64,000 bases of DNA from Deinococcus radiotolerans (lineage in GTDB: Bacteria > Deinococcota > Deinococci > Deinococcales > Deinococcaceae). The stretch covers positions 62,001 to 126,000 of the forward strand of contig NZ_BMPE01000003.1 in the NCBI RefSeq assembly GCF_014647435.1. The letters are read 5' to 3'. How positions within the stretch are numbered: position 1 is the first letter of the stretch; the number at the start of each line of letters is the position of its first letter. The position numbers and the translations under genes were made by a program. Below, in pieces: positions 18,881 to 28,450 of the stretch. Under the pieces are notes generated by a model that searched no databases, was not told the origin of the DNA, and saw nothing but the letters and a program-made list of their open reading frames with translations.

Positions 18881-20335
18881 ATGCCCCGCCCCCGCAGGAA
18901 AGCGACCGTGTCGCCGCAGCGCCCCGGTGAAATCGAGCGCTTCGACGAGGCCAACTCGGCCCGTCTGGGCCTCATCTGCGTGCAGGAACGCATCCCAAGC
19001 GACTACACCCGCTGGGATCAGGAGTGGACGGTGGACGGCCGCGCGGCAAGGCTCACGTGCATCTCGCCCAGCGAGTACGGCGGCGTTCCCCACGGACTTG
19101 ACGGCGATTTCGCCACGACCCTGAACCTCATGTTCCTGGAGCAGGGGGCCCCGGAAAGCGGGGAGGTGAACGCCACTGCCTACCAGCTGCTGAGCCGCTC
19201 CGGTTTCCCTGACAGTGGCCAGTACTATCAGGCCCTCCAGGATTCACTGGACCGCCTGAAGGGAGCGACGTACACCGCCAGTGAATCCTGGCGTGACAAG
19301 CGGCACGACCGCTGGACAACCGTGAAGTTCAACATCATTGAGCAGATCGACGCGGACACCGAAGCAGGCCTCGCCTACGGTTCCGGCACGATCCTGAAGG
19401 TCCGGTTGGCCCGCCCAGTGGTGCAGAGCCTCCGGGCGCAGTACGTCAAGCCGCTCGACATGACCTTCGTGCAGAGTCTCAACCGCGCCCTGACCCGGAG
19501 CCTGTACCGCATCCTGGACGCCCGGCGGTACGATCCTGTGCACCTGGGGGACCCGGTACCACTCCTGCGGATTCCTCTGCAGCAGTGGGCGCGGGAATGT
19601 AAGCTCTTGGAGACCATGCCCGCGCGGATCAAGCGGAACCTGGACGGCGCGCATCAGGAACTGATCGAGCGGGGGTACCTGCGCGCCGTGACGTACGAGG
19701 GCTCCCGTGCGAACACCGTAATCGTGTACGAGTTTGGGGACGTCACCCCCTCCCCTGCCCCGGAACCAAGCCTTCAGGTGATCGCGGACTCACCCCTGGT
19801 GGAAGCGCTATGCCGTGAGGGCGTCGTGCCGCCTGTGGCCCGCAAGCTCGTGCAGCAGTTCGGGGACCTGCACGTCACCACGCGTCTGGAAACCTTCCAC
19901 GCCCTCCTTGAGGGGTACACACCGAAGAAACGCTCGGCCCTGCTGGTGGATGTCATCAAGGATACGGAAGGCAAGTACCCCGCTGTACCCCGGGCGGCTG
20001 GTCAGCCTGACCCTCTGCCCACCGCCGCGCCTGCGCGGGCCCTGAAAGCCCCGGCAGCGCCCGCCCCGGACACCGAGGCCCTGGAGGTCCACACGGACCG
20101 CCTGAAGGCCGAATTCAGGGCCCTGCCGCGCGAGGAGCAGGCCGCGCGCGCCGTGACGCAGGTGCGGATGTTCGTCGGGCGGGAACTGCGGGACAGTCAC
20201 CTGCGGGCCCTGCACGCCGCCATGTTGGCCGGAGAGGCTGATCCGGACTCGGTACAGAGCGAGGTCATTCGCGCAGCCAGTGAACTGCGCCTGCCCGAGT
20301 TCGCCCAGCAACTCCGGGACACCTACGACCCGTGA
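18881..20335 (+). CDS. repA: Replication initiator protein (RepA/RPA family)
   Basis: 484-residue plasmid/chromid initiator. The N-terminal two thirds match the RPA-type initiator layout: ERFDEANSARLGLICVQERI, then the winged-helix region with ATAYQLLSRSGFPDSGQYYQ (residues 100-119), SLDRLKGATYTASESW, and a second winged-helix part with SLNRALTRSLYRILDARRY and RIPLQQWARECKL. The C-terminal part (residues 295-484) is Ala/Pro-rich with helical segments and is variable in this family. It binds the upstream iterons. ATG at 18881 is the likely start; a GTG at 18908 (SPQRPGEIE) is also possible. A TACAGT -10-like box lies at 18853-18858. It is followed by a convergent terminator. Confidence 0.9.
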   Translation: MPRPRRKATVSPQRPGEIERFDEANSARLGLICVQERIPSDYTRWDQEWTVDGRAARLTCISPSEYGGVPHGLDGDFATTLNLMFLEQGAPESGEVNATAYQLLSRSGFPDSGQYYQALQDSLDRLKGATYTASESWRDKRHDRWTTVKFNIIEQIDADTEAGLAYGSGTILKVRLARPVVQSLRAQYVKPLDMTFVQSLNRALTRSLYRILDARRYDPVHLGDPVPLLRIPLQQWARECKLLETMPARIKRNLDGAHQELIERGYLRAVTYEGSRANTVIVYEFGDVTPSPAPEPSLQVIADSPLVEALCREGVVPPVARKLVQQFGDLHVTTRLETFHALLEGYTPKKRSALLVDVIKDTEGKYPAVPRAAGQPDPLPTAAPARALKAPAAPAPDTEALEVHTDRLKAEFRALPREEQAARAVTQVRMFVGRELRDSHLRALHAAMLAGEADPDSVQSEVIRAASELRLPEFAQQLRDTYDP

Positions 20336-20419
20336 TGAGTGGCGTAGGGGAGGCACTTCTGAAGGCAAACCATCAGTTGTCGGTCGCCCGGGACTGACAG
20401 GAGACGGTTCAGGTAGTCA

Positions 20420-20450
20420 GGGGCCAGCAGGCACACGCCTGGCTGGCCCC
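20420..20450. terminator. Terminator-like hairpin after repA
   Basis: GGGGCCAGCAGGC (20420-20432) pairs with GCCTGGCTGGCCCC (20437-20450), with one bulged base and a four-base loop. It lies between the convergent repA and paoC-like genes and could serve both. Confidence 0.65.
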
Positions 20451-20481
20451 CGAGCACAGTGCAGTCGTCCTTCTCCTCTGC

Positions 20482-22695
20482 CTAGCTGTCTGCCTCCCAG
20501 CCGGCCAGGATCTTGTCGAGCGTGACCGGGAAGTCGCGGACGCGCACGCCGCTGGCGTTGTACACGGCGTTCGCCACGGCCGCCCCCACACCACTGATCC
20601 CCAGTTCCCCGACGCCCTTGGCGCGCAGTGGACTGGACTGGTCATCACGTTCATCCAAGAAGATCACGTCGAGGTCCGGAATGTCTGCGTGCACGGGGAC
20701 GTGGTACTCGCCCAGGTCGTGATTCACGAACAGGCCCAGGTCATGGTCCACGTGCAGGGCCTCCATCAGCGCGGAGCCGATCCCCATGGTCATGCCGCCC
20801 AGGCACTGGCTGCGGGCCGTGACGGGGTTCAGGATGCGGCCAGCCGCCACGACACTCAGGGCGCGGCGTACGCGGATCTCGGCGGTGTAGGCGTTCACGC
20901 CGACCTCCACGAAGTGCGCGCCGAATCCGGCCTGCATGAACTGCTCCGTGAGCTCGCCGAACGTCATGCGGGCGGTGGCCTCCACGCCCTCCGGACCGGC
21001 CAGGTCGCTCAGCTCGGTGCACTCGGCGCCCTGCCAGACCTTCCCGCCCCGGAACACGGTGTTCGCGGGGGTGTATCCGGCCTTGCGGGACAGGTCGCGG
21101 CGCAGCTCATCGCAGGCGGCGTACACGCCGGCCGAGCTGCTGTTGGCCCCCCAGGAACCGCCGGACCCGCTGGCCTGCGGGAAGTCCGAGTCGCCCAGGC
21201 GGACCTCAACCTGCGCGGTTTCCAGGCCCAGCATCTCGGCCGCCACCTGCGCCAGGATGGTGTAGCTGCCGGTGCCGATGTCCGTCATCTGGGTTTCCAC
21301 CGTGAGGGTCCCGCCCCGGTTCAGGCGGACGGTTGCGCCGGACGGCTGGACGAGATTCGTGCGGAACGCGGACGCCACGCCGTACCCGATGAACCACTCG
21401 CCGTCGCGGCGTTCGCGGGGCGCGCCGGGCCGCTGATCCCAGCCGAAGGCCCGGGCGCCCGTGCGCAGCGCCGCTGCCAGTCGCCGTGATGAGAAGGGTC
21501 GCCGCGGTCCCTTCTCCGGGTCGAACTGCACGTCGTTGCGCAGGCGCAGCTCGACCGGGTCGAGGTTCAACTGCTCGGCCAGTTCATCCATCGCGCCTTC
21601 CAGGGCGAGCATGCCGACCGCCTCGCCAGGAGCGCGCATGCTCGCGCCGGGTGGAAGGTCCAGTTCGCTCTGCCGGGTGCGGATCAGGCGGTGCTCGCCG
21701 CCGTACAGGTACTTCGTCTGCTCGCAAGCGGGTTCACTGTCCCCGCCCGGCAGGTTTCCGGTCCAGGTGTCATGCCCTACAGCGTGCAGGGTGCCGTCCT
21801 GGTCAGCACCCAGCCGCACGCGCTGGATGGTCGCGGCGCGGTGCGAGGTGTTGTTGAAGATCAGGGGCCGGTGCAGCGTGGTCTTCACCGGGCGGCCCAG
21901 CAGTCGCGCGGCCGCGGCGGACAGCACCGCGTCGGAGAAGAACAGGAGTTTTGTGCCGAAGCCCCCCCCCACGAAGGCGGCCACGACCCGCACGTCTTTC
22001 TGCGGGACGTTCAGCGTCAGCGCCAGGCCGCGTTTGACCCAGTGCACCACCTGGTGTGCTGTGTACAGCGTGAGCTGATCCCCGTCCCAGTGGGCGACCG
22101 TGGCGTGCGGCTCCATGGGTGCCTGGGACTGGTCGGGCGTGGTGTAGGTGCGGTCCACCTGGGCAGCCGAGGCGGCAAATGCCGGTTCGAACTCCCCCAC
22201 CACGCTGTCCACGGCGTCCTGGGGTTCCTTGCCGCTGCCGACCGTGTCAGCCAGCGTGAACTGCCCGGGGGTCTGCTCATACTCGATCTCGATGAGCTGA
22301 GCGGCGGCGCGCGCCTGCTCGAAGGTTTCAGCCACCACGAACGCGACCGCCTGGTGGTAGTGCCGCACGTCCGGCCCGGCCAGCTGTGGCGAGGCTTTCC
22401 GCTGCTGCGGGACGGGCGTGTCCGACGCCCCCTGCGCGGGCATGTTCTCGTGCGTGAGGACCAGCAGCACGCCGGGCGCCGCCTCGGCCCGACTCGCGTC
22501 GATGCGCGTGATGCGGCCGTGCGCAATCCGGGAGCCCAGCACGAACCCGTACGTGGGCGCCCCGGGCAGTGCGTACTCGTAGGCGTACGTGGCCTGCCCG
22601 CTCACCTTGAGGGGCCCCTCAATGCGGGTGTGGGGGCGCGTCACGACGCGTTCCTGATCAATGGGGTTGGGTGGAGACGCCTGATCGAACTTCAT
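20482..22695 (-). CDS. paoC: Molybdenum-binding subunit of aldehyde/xanthine oxidoreductase (PaoC-like)
   Basis: 737-residue large subunit of a xanthine oxidase-family enzyme; in E. coli PaoABC oxidises aromatic aldehydes in the periplasm. The N-terminal hammerhead domain starts [20 protein letters not shown]. The Mo-cofactor regions include [14 protein letters not shown] (the FGGGFG motif) and [16 protein letters not shown]. The catalytic Glu is in [19 protein letters not shown] near the C-terminus. The start overlaps the FAD subunit stop by ATGA. It has no visible Tat signal, so export would rely on the small subunit, which also lacks a clear one; a cytosolic enzyme is therefore likely. No PaoD/XdhC maturation factor is adjacent. 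Confidence 0.92.
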   Translation of the reverse strand: MKFDQASPPNPIDQERVVTRPHTRIEGPLKVSGQATYAYEYALPGAPTYGFVLGSRIAHGRITRIDASRAEAAPGVLLVLTHENMPAQGASDTPVPQQRKASPQLAGPDVRHYHQAVAFVVAETFEQARAAAQLIEIEYEQTPGQFTLADTVGSGKEPQDAVDSVVGEFEPAFAASAAQVDRTYTTPDQSQAPMEPHATVAHWDGDQLTLYTAHQVVHWVKRGLALTLNVPQKDVRVVAAFVGGGFGTKLLFFSDAVLSAAAARLLGRPVKTTLHRPLIFNNTSHRAATIQRVRLGADQDGTLHAVGHDTWTGNLPGGDSEPACEQTKYLYGGEHRLIRTRQSELDLPPGASMRAPGEAVGMLALEGAMDELAEQLNLDPVELRLRNDVQFDPEKGPRRPFSSRRLAAALRTGARAFGWDQRPGAPRERRDGEWFIGYGVASAFRTNLVQPSGATVRLNRGGTLTVETQMTDIGTGSYTILAQVAAEMLGLETAQVEVRLGDSDFPQASGSGGSWGANSSSAGVYAACDELRRDLSRKAGYTPANTVFRGGKVWQGAECTELSDLAGPEGVEATARMTFGELTEQFMQAGFGAHFVEVGVNAYTAEIRVRRALSVVAAGRILNPVTARSQCLGGMTMGIGSALMEALHVDHDLGLFVNHDLGEYHVPVHADIPDLDVIFLDERDDQSSPLRAKGVGELGISGVGAAVANAVYNASGVRVRDFPVTLDKILAGWEADS

Positions 22696-23663
22696 GCCTG
22701 CTCCTCCAGCCCGCTCTGCGCGAGCACGGCCTTCAGCGTGCGCCGCGCGAGCGGCACCTTGAACGCGTTCTGCGCGGTAGGTCTCGCCTCGTCGAACGTG
22801 CGATCCAGCAGGGTGTCTGTCTGCTCACGGCTGTCAACCTGCGCTGCGGCTGCCTCGGCGTCCGGCACGCGCCACGGGCGGGGGGCGACCCCGCCGAACG
22901 CGGCCCGCACGTTCCGGCCATCCACAATGACGGCCACGGACACCAGTGCAAACGCGTACGACGCGCGGTCCCGCACCTTCCGGTATACGTGCGTCCCCCC
23001 CACCGGTGGCGGCAGGGTGACCCCCGTGATCAGCTCGCCGGGCTTCAGGTTGGTGTCCAGGTGCGGCGTGTCCCCCGGCAGCCGGTAGAACTCGTCCAGA
23101 GGCAGGCTCCGCTGGGTGCCGTCTGGGGCCAGGGTGTTCACGTGGGCATCCAAGACGCGCAGCGCCACGGCCATGTCCGACGGGTGCTGCGCGATGCAGG
23201 CGTCACTGGTGCCGATCACAGCCAGCGTGCGGCTCAGGCCCCCCAGCGCGGCGCAGCCGCTGCCCGGATCGCGCTTGTTACACGGCAGGTTCGGGTCGTA
23301 GAAGTACGGGCAGCGCGCCCGTTGCAGCAGGTTCCCGCCCGTCGTGGCCTTGTTCCGGATCTGCCCGGACGCACCCGCCACGATGGCACGTGACAGGACG
23401 CCGTACGAGGCCATCACGCGCGGATCGCTGGCCAGCTCCGTGTTCGAGACCAGCGCCCCCACGTGCAGGCCGCCGTCCGGCGTGGCCGTGATGTCCCTGA
23501 GGTTCAGGGCATTCACGTCCACCAGCCGCCGGGGCTGCTCAATATCGAGTTTCATCAGGTCCAGCAGGTTCGTGCCGCCCGCAATGAACTTCGTCCCGAC
23601 GGCCTCCCCATCCCGCGCCGCCGCCTCCGGGGTCTCGGCCCGGACGTACGCAAAGGGCCTCAC
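22692..23663 (-). CDS. paoB: FAD-binding subunit of aldehyde oxidoreductase (PaoB-like)
   Basis: 323-residue medium subunit carrying FAD. The GTG start at 23663 overlaps the stop of the iron-sulfur subunit by GTGA. The FAD motif is [18 protein letters not shown], and [20 protein letters not shown] is the second FAD-binding loop. Unlike most xanthine dehydrogenase FAD subunits it has the PaoB-type insert [20 protein letters not shown] with several cysteines, which in PaoB binds an additional 4Fe-4S cluster. The insert followed by the normal FAD domain end ([11 protein letters not shown]) supports assignment to the Pao/YagS branch. It transfers electrons from the 2Fe-2S subunit to an external acceptor. 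Confidence 0.92.
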   Translation of the reverse strand: MRPFAYVRAETPEAAARDGEAVGTKFIAGGTNLLDLMKLDIEQPRRLVDVNALNLRDITATPDGGLHVGALVSNTELASDPRVMASYGVLSRAIVAGASGQIRNKATTGGNLLQRARCPYFYDPNLPCNKRDPGSGCAALGGLSRTLAVIGTSDACIAQHPSDMAVALRVLDAHVNTLAPDGTQRSLPLDEFYRLPGDTPHLDTNLKPGELITGVTLPPPVGGTHVYRKVRDRASYAFALVSVAVIVDGRNVRAAFGGVAPRPWRVPDAEAAAAQVDSREQTDTLLDRTFDEARPTAQNAFKVPLARRTLKAVLAQSGLEEQA

Positions 23664-24193
23664 GCGCTCTCCCCTGCCACGTGAACCTCGCTGACCGCCG
23701 CGATGATGTTCGGGTACGCCGCGCAGCGGCACAGGTTCCCACTCAGCCGCTCACGCAGTTCCTCAGCACTGAACTGCACGTCCGCCAGGTCCGCCGTGAC
23801 GTGACTGGGTACGCCGCGCGCCAGTTCATCCAGCGCGCCCACCGACGAGCACAGCTGGCCCGGCGTGCAGTACCCGCACTGGAATCCATCGTGCCGGATG
23901 AACGCCTCCTGAAGGGGATGGAGCGCGTCGGGCGTGCCCAGGCCCTCGACCGTCGTGACCTCCTGGCCCCCGTGCATGACGGTCAGCGTGAGGCAACTCA
24001 GGATCCGCTGCCCATCCAGCAGGACGGTGCAGGCCCCGCACTGCCCGTGATCGCAGCCTTTCTTCGTGCCGGGCAGGTGCAGGTGCTCGCGCAGCGCGTC
24101 CAGCAGCGTCACGCGTGGGTCCACGTGAAGTTCAGTAGCCGCGCCGTTCACAGTCAGCGTGACGGGCAGCAGAGTGGAGTCAGCAGGAGTCAC
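23660..24193 (-). CDS. paoA: 2Fe-2S subunit of aldehyde oxidoreductase (PaoA-like)
   Basis: 177-residue electron-transfer subunit. The plant-type 2Fe-2S cluster is bound by [21 protein letters not shown] (cysteines of CDHGQC, GAC and the final SC), and the second cluster by CGYCTPGQ and [15 protein letters not shown] at 24198-24203, four bases before the GTG at 24193, selects this start. A longer upstream frame adds an Arg-rich lead that resembles no proper Tat signal (no RRxFL). It is the first gene of the three-gene operon, with order small-medium-large as in yagTSR. Confidence 0.93.
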   Translation of the reverse strand: MTPADSTLLPVTLTVNGAATELHVDPRVTLLDALREHLHLPGTKKGCDHGQCGACTVLLDGQRILSCLTLTVMHGGQEVTTVEGLGTPDALHPLQEAFIRHDGFQCGYCTPGQLCSSVGALDELARGVPSHVTADLADVQFSAEELRERLSGNLCRCAAYPNIIAAVSEVHVAGESA

Positions 24194-24749
24194 GGCGCCC
24201 TCCTGTGACCTGCGGGTTCTGGCCCGGGAACGATCGGCGGGGGATGGAGCGCGGGCCGCGCCCGGCACGAATCTGACAACAGGAACTCATGCTTAATGGT
24301 CGCGCACCGGTCACGGCGCAACCCGCCAAACAAGTCAAGTCAACTTCATGCAAGCTACGCGGCCCGGCTCCTGTCCGCAGACAGAGTTGTGAGATACAGA
24401 AAATGGCGAATATTGGAGGAGCGGATACGTGAAAGGGCACAGTGCGATAGCTTTGTAAGCTGGCCGTTGCTCAAGCAGGCCAGTGCTGCCCTGAGTGCAA
24501 GTGACAATAGAGGCCAAGTGTTCAACCGGTGGATCGTGAAACGGCAGGCCCGTCAGCTTCAGTCGGTGTAAAAACTCCAGAGCTACGCCGACTCAGTTTG
24601 TACTGATCTGGTGCTCTCCGACTTGGAGTGGAGACATTAGGCGGGTTGATCACCCGCAGCATTCATCAGGTCCCGAGAGGTGATGGGTGGGGAACCTGAT
24701 TCATCAACCCCCTCTGGGCGTTGGGCAGGACCCCGTGAGCGGCTCTGGG
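24194..24749. other. Gene-free stretch
   Basis: About 555 bp between the start of the pao operon and the end of the large sensor gene. It should hold the pao promoter, but I cannot place it confidently. At 24640-24710 there are copies of the half-site of the candidate parS palindrome (GGGTTGAT near 24641-24648, CATCAACCC at 24702-24710) and an ATCAGGT/ACCTGAT inverted repeat. No convincing reading frame. Confidence 0.45.
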
Positions 24750-27700
24750 TCAGAAGCCTGATTGTTCGCCGCGCAGGAGGTCTTCCAGTTCCGTGACCGT
24801 CTCATCCTGCGGGAAGGCCAGGACGACCCGGCCGCCCGTGAGCCGCGCTTCGGCCCAGGCCCAGCCGCCGTGGCGGGCCAGAATGCGCCGCACCTGCATC
24901 AGCCCGCTCCCGTCCAGCACGGGGACCGCCTGCTCACTGCGTACCGTCAGGTCGAACAGAGTGGCCGCCTCTTCCCCACTCAGGCCCGTCCCATCATCTG
25001 ACACGCTGACCCACACCTCCCCCTGCACCGCCTGACTGGCCACGTCCACATACCGCGCGCCGCGCGTGTCGCTCAGCGTGAAGTTCAGCAGCACCTCCAG
25101 CGCCTGCCTGAGCAGAGCGCGGTCGGCGCGCACGATGGGAAGAGGCTGAATGAACCAGGTGGCCCGTGCAGGCGCAGCCGCCCGAACCTCCGTGAACAGC
25201 TCGGCAAGGGGAACGAGGTCGTGGTGGAGGGCCTGACTCTCCAAGTGCGCCAGCGCCTGAAGGTCCAGCGCCACCCCCCGCAGCTGGGCCAGACTGCGTT
25301 CCAGGGCGTCGGGCGCGGCCGCACTGGGGCCGGCGAACAGGTCCCTGGCGTGCCCAGACTCCAGCCACTGACTGAAGTAGGCGGCGGGGGTTTTCAGGTT
25401 GCGGGCCGTGCGGGTGATCACGTGACTCAGTTCGGCATTCAGGTCCGCGAGTCGGCGGGTGCGTTCCTCCACGCGGGCCTCCAGATCACTGTTCAGGAGC
25501 CGCAGGGCGGCCTGGGCGCGCTTCAGGTCGTTCACGTCCATAACCACCGGCACCTGCCCGGTGATGTGGCCCGCTGCGTCTCTCAGGGGGACTGCGGCCA
25601 CCCGCGTCCAGATGTCCGTGCCGTCGTTCTGCGTGTACTGCATCTCGATGCCAGGCACGACCTTCTCGCCGCGCAGAGCGCGCGCCCCAGGGAAGTTATG
25701 GGGTTCCACGCGGCGGCCCTGTTCGTCAAAGCCCAGCCACCGCCCTTGCTGCTCAGGGTCGAGCGCGGGCATCAGACCGTTGGGCAGAAACCGCTTCAGT
25801 TCCTGGTTGCCCAGCAGGACCCTGCCTTCGGTGTTCACGAGTCCGGCGCCCACAGGTAGCGCCTCCAAGATGGCGGCCAGTCGCGCCTCGCTGTCCCGCA
25901 CGGCCTCCTCGGCCTGTTTGCGGGCCGTGATGTCGTATGACATGGCCAGGGCCGACGTGACCTGACCGGCCGCGTCGTACAGGGGCAGGCCGCGGGTCAG
26001 GTACTGCCGGCCGTGCGCGGCATGTTCCACCTCGAAGTGCTGGCCACTCAGGGCGCGCCGGTACATGGCTTCATGCTCGGCCACCAAGGCTACGGGGAGC
26101 ACCTGTTTCACGGTGCGGCCCACGAGGCCATCCGGCGTGAAGCCCGCTGTGGCCAGCGCTTCACCCTGCGCGAGCAGATACCTCAGGTCGTGATCCACCA
26201 CGAAGACGGCGCCGCCCGGCAGATGCTCAATCAGTCGGCGGAGCCGGTCGTCGGCTTCCGTGCGGGCCCGTTCGGCCCGGACCCGCTCGACGGCCGCCCA
26301 GGTGCGTTCGGCCACGTCCACGGCGAGCGTGACGTGCAGGTCCGTCCAGCGGCGTGGAGCGCTCTGCACGAGGCACAGCAGCCCCAGCGCCTGCCCCCTG
26401 CGGATCACGGGCACGCCGATAAAGGAGATGACCTGCAAGCGTCGGCAGACGTCCTTGAGGGCGTCATCCACCAGTGACGTGGTGTTCACGTCCGGCACGA
26501 CGAAAGGCTGACCGGCCTCGATGACGGCCCGCACGAGCGGAAAGTCGCTGAGGGGGTAGGTGCCAGCTACAGAGGGCAGGTCACCCCGGGCGGCGTCACG
26601 CCGGATCAAGGCGAGGTCTCCCTCAATCTCGCAGTAGTAGCAGCGGTCAGCGCCAAAATGCGTCAACGCCTGCGCGGTCACCAGATCCTGGATTTCTTCT
26701 GGGTCGCTCAGGGGCCGCAGGGCGTCACTGAGCTGAAGCAGCAGGGTCATCTGCGCCTCCAGCTGCGCCCGGGCCTGCTCCGCGCGGCGCCGCCCGGTGA
26801 TGTCATGCGCGAGGATCGCCAATTCGTCGTGCGCACGCGGATACACGCTCACCGCAAACCAGCGGTCCACCAGCTCGGCATACTGCTCGAACCGGACCGG
26901 CTCACCCGTCTCCGTGACCGCGGAGTAAATGGGCAGCCAGCGGGCCAGATCACCCAGGGGTACGACCTCCGAGAGCCTGCGCCCCAGCACCGCCCCGCGC
27001 GTCAGGCCCGTCTGTTCCTCCATCCCGCGGTTCATCTCGGTGTACCGCAGGTCCACCACGCGGCCCGCGTCATCCCGGAGCACGTCGCACAGGGCGAGCC
27101 CCTCGGTCATGGCGTCGAACAGGGAGCGGTACCTGACCTCACTCTCCCGCAGGGCGCGATCAGCCCGTGCCCTCGCGGCGGCAGCGCAGGTGCGCTCCGC
27201 GACCTCCCGCACCAGCTCAACATCCTCCGCACGCCACACGCGCGGTGCGTCGTGCTGCACGCCCAGCACGACCACCAACCGCCCGTCCTCGACCACCGGC
27301 ACGCCCAGCCGCGCCCGCACGCTCTGCCCTCGCCACGTTTCCCGCAGCGCCTCTGTCGTGTCCTCCGCCTCGATGTCCGGCACGACGATCATGCGCCCAG
27401 CCCGCAGGGCGGGGACGTCCGGCCCAAACGGCGCGGCGAGATGAACCCCGGCATAGCTGGGTGTGCCGGGCGCGTAGTGCTCGGCTGCGATCACCACCCG
27501 CTCGCAGCCATCCTTCACCACAAACTCGGTGTATATGCAGCGGCTGACGCCCAGGTACTCCCTCAGCAAGCGTGTGGCGAGCTTCTGGATCTTGCTGGCG
27601 TCTGTCAGGGGCCGCAGCGCGTCACTGAAGGTCAGCAGGAATCGCTGCCGCCGCAGCGTCTCCCCCACGTTGCCCTCTGTCGGCACGCCCGGGTGGGCAT

Positions 27701-28271
27701 GGCCTGACAGCAGCGCGGCAACAGTGTGGGCGCATTGGTCGGCGGGTACGCCGGTGGCGGTTCCGTCGGCTAGCAGGTCCGCCGGGACACTGGCCTGCGG
27801 GTCTTCAGGCAGGCGGACCAGGATGGTTCCCCCCACTCCCCTGAGCGCCCGGGCACCCAGCCGACCGTCCGTGGCTGCGTCCGCCAGAAAGACTGTCAAG
27901 ACACGCGATCCGAACCCCATGGCCAGCGAGGCGAGCAGCTGATCCAGTGGCCGCGCCGCATCCAGCCCGCCCAGCAGGGGCACCAGGGCGCCACGCTGCC
28001 TGTTCTGCGTCTCGACCAGGGCAGGCCCGGCGACGACGTACACCTGCCCAGACTGGAGCGCCGTGCGGACCTCGGCCACGTACACAGGATGTGGAGTAAG
28101 GCAAGCCAATCCTGACTGGAACCGACGCCCCTGACCTGATGGGACGGCGACCACCACGGGGACCGCGGCCGGAATGTCCGCCAGGAGTGCGGCCATGTTG
28201 GCAGGATCTGCGGCGGCGCACAGCATCAGCACATCGAATGGTGCGCCGCTGTCGGGGAGGGAGGCACCCAT
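24750..28271 (-). CDS. Large multidomain sensor: degenerate CheB-like domain, GAF/PAS modules, HATPase
   Basis: 1173-residue soluble sensor. Residues 10-190 resemble a CheB methylesterase (SGQVYVVAGPALVETQNRQRG and FGSRVLTVFLADAATDG), but the catalytic Ser and His positions are lost and only the Asp (about 135) remains. Next come GAF (about 220-365), PAS (385-500, ESEVRYRSLFDAMTEGLALC), GAF (515-670), PAS (675-800, LIEHLPGGAVFVVDHDLRY) and PAS (805-925). The C-terminal kinase part has ELSHVITRTARNLKTPAAYF, where the H-box His is replaced by Arg957, and an HATPase with VSDDGTGLSGEEAATLF. Start at 28271 (MGASLPDSG) is chosen; TAGAAT lies 11 bases upstream. It is divergent from a diguanylate cyclase. 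Confidence 0.82.
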   Translation of the reverse strand: MGASLPDSGAPFDVLMLCAAADPANMAALLADIPAAVPVVVAVPSGQGRRFQSGLACLTPHPVYVAEVRTALQSGQVYVVAGPALVETQNRQRGALVPLLGGLDAARPLDQLLASLAMGFGSRVLTVFLADAATDGRLGARALRGVGGTILVRLPEDPQASVPADLLADGTATGVPADQCAHTVAALLSGHAHPGVPTEGNVGETLRRQRFLLTFSDALRPLTDASKIQKLATRLLREYLGVSRCIYTEFVVKDGCERVVIAAEHYAPGTPSYAGVHLAAPFGPDVPALRAGRMIVVPDIEAEDTTEALRETWRGQSVRARLGVPVVEDGRLVVVLGVQHDAPRVWRAEDVELVREVAERTCAAAARARADRALRESEVRYRSLFDAMTEGLALCDVLRDDAGRVVDLRYTEMNRGMEEQTGLTRGAVLGRRLSEVVPLGDLARWLPIYSAVTETGEPVRFEQYAELVDRWFAVSVYPRAHDELAILAHDITGRRRAEQARAQLEAQMTLLLQLSDALRPLSDPEEIQDLVTAQALTHFGADRCYYCEIEGDLALIRRDAARGDLPSVAGTYPLSDFPLVRAVIEAGQPFVVPDVNTTSLVDDALKDVCRRLQVISFIGVPVIRRGQALGLLCLVQSAPRRWTDLHVTLAVDVAERTWAAVERVRAERARTEADDRLRRLIEHLPGGAVFVVDHDLRYLLAQGEALATAGFTPDGLVGRTVKQVLPVALVAEHEAMYRRALSGQHFEVEHAAHGRQYLTRGLPLYDAAGQVTSALAMSYDITARKQAEEAVRDSEARLAAILEALPVGAGLVNTEGRVLLGNQELKRFLPNGLMPALDPEQQGRWLGFDEQGRRVEPHNFPGARALRGEKVVPGIEMQYTQNDGTDIWTRVAAVPLRDAAGHITGQVPVVMDVNDLKRAQAALRLLNSDLEARVEERTRRLADLNAELSHVITRTARNLKTPAAYFSQWLESGHARDLFAGPSAAAPDALERSLAQLRGVALDLQALAHLESQALHHDLVPLAELFTEVRAAAPARATWFIQPLPIVRADRALLRQALEVLLNFTLSDTRGARYVDVASQAVQGEVWVSVSDDGTGLSGEEAATLFDLTVRSEQAVPVLDGSGLMQVRRILARHGGWAWAEARLTGGRVVLAFPQDETVTELEDLLRGEQSGF

Positions 28272-28450
28272 AGGTGACCTGCATTCTACTGACGCGCCAG
28301 GCCCAAACGGTGCAGGGCACGTGAGAATCACCGAACCACCCGGGCTCCCCACACCGCGAGCAGGGAGGACTGAATGCTGTCCCTGACGAAGGCTTCATCA
28401 TTCCTCAGCGCGGAGGGCCGCTTTGTCGTGATGATCTACACTGCGCAGAT

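Noticed and set aside
21691..23088. Forward-strand 465-codon frame across the pao genes
   Set aside because: Antisense shadow of paoC and paoB, with no recognisable fold and no translation signal.
24296..24571. 91-codon forward frame between the pao operon and the large sensor
   Set aside because: No domain, no start signal and poor codon pattern.
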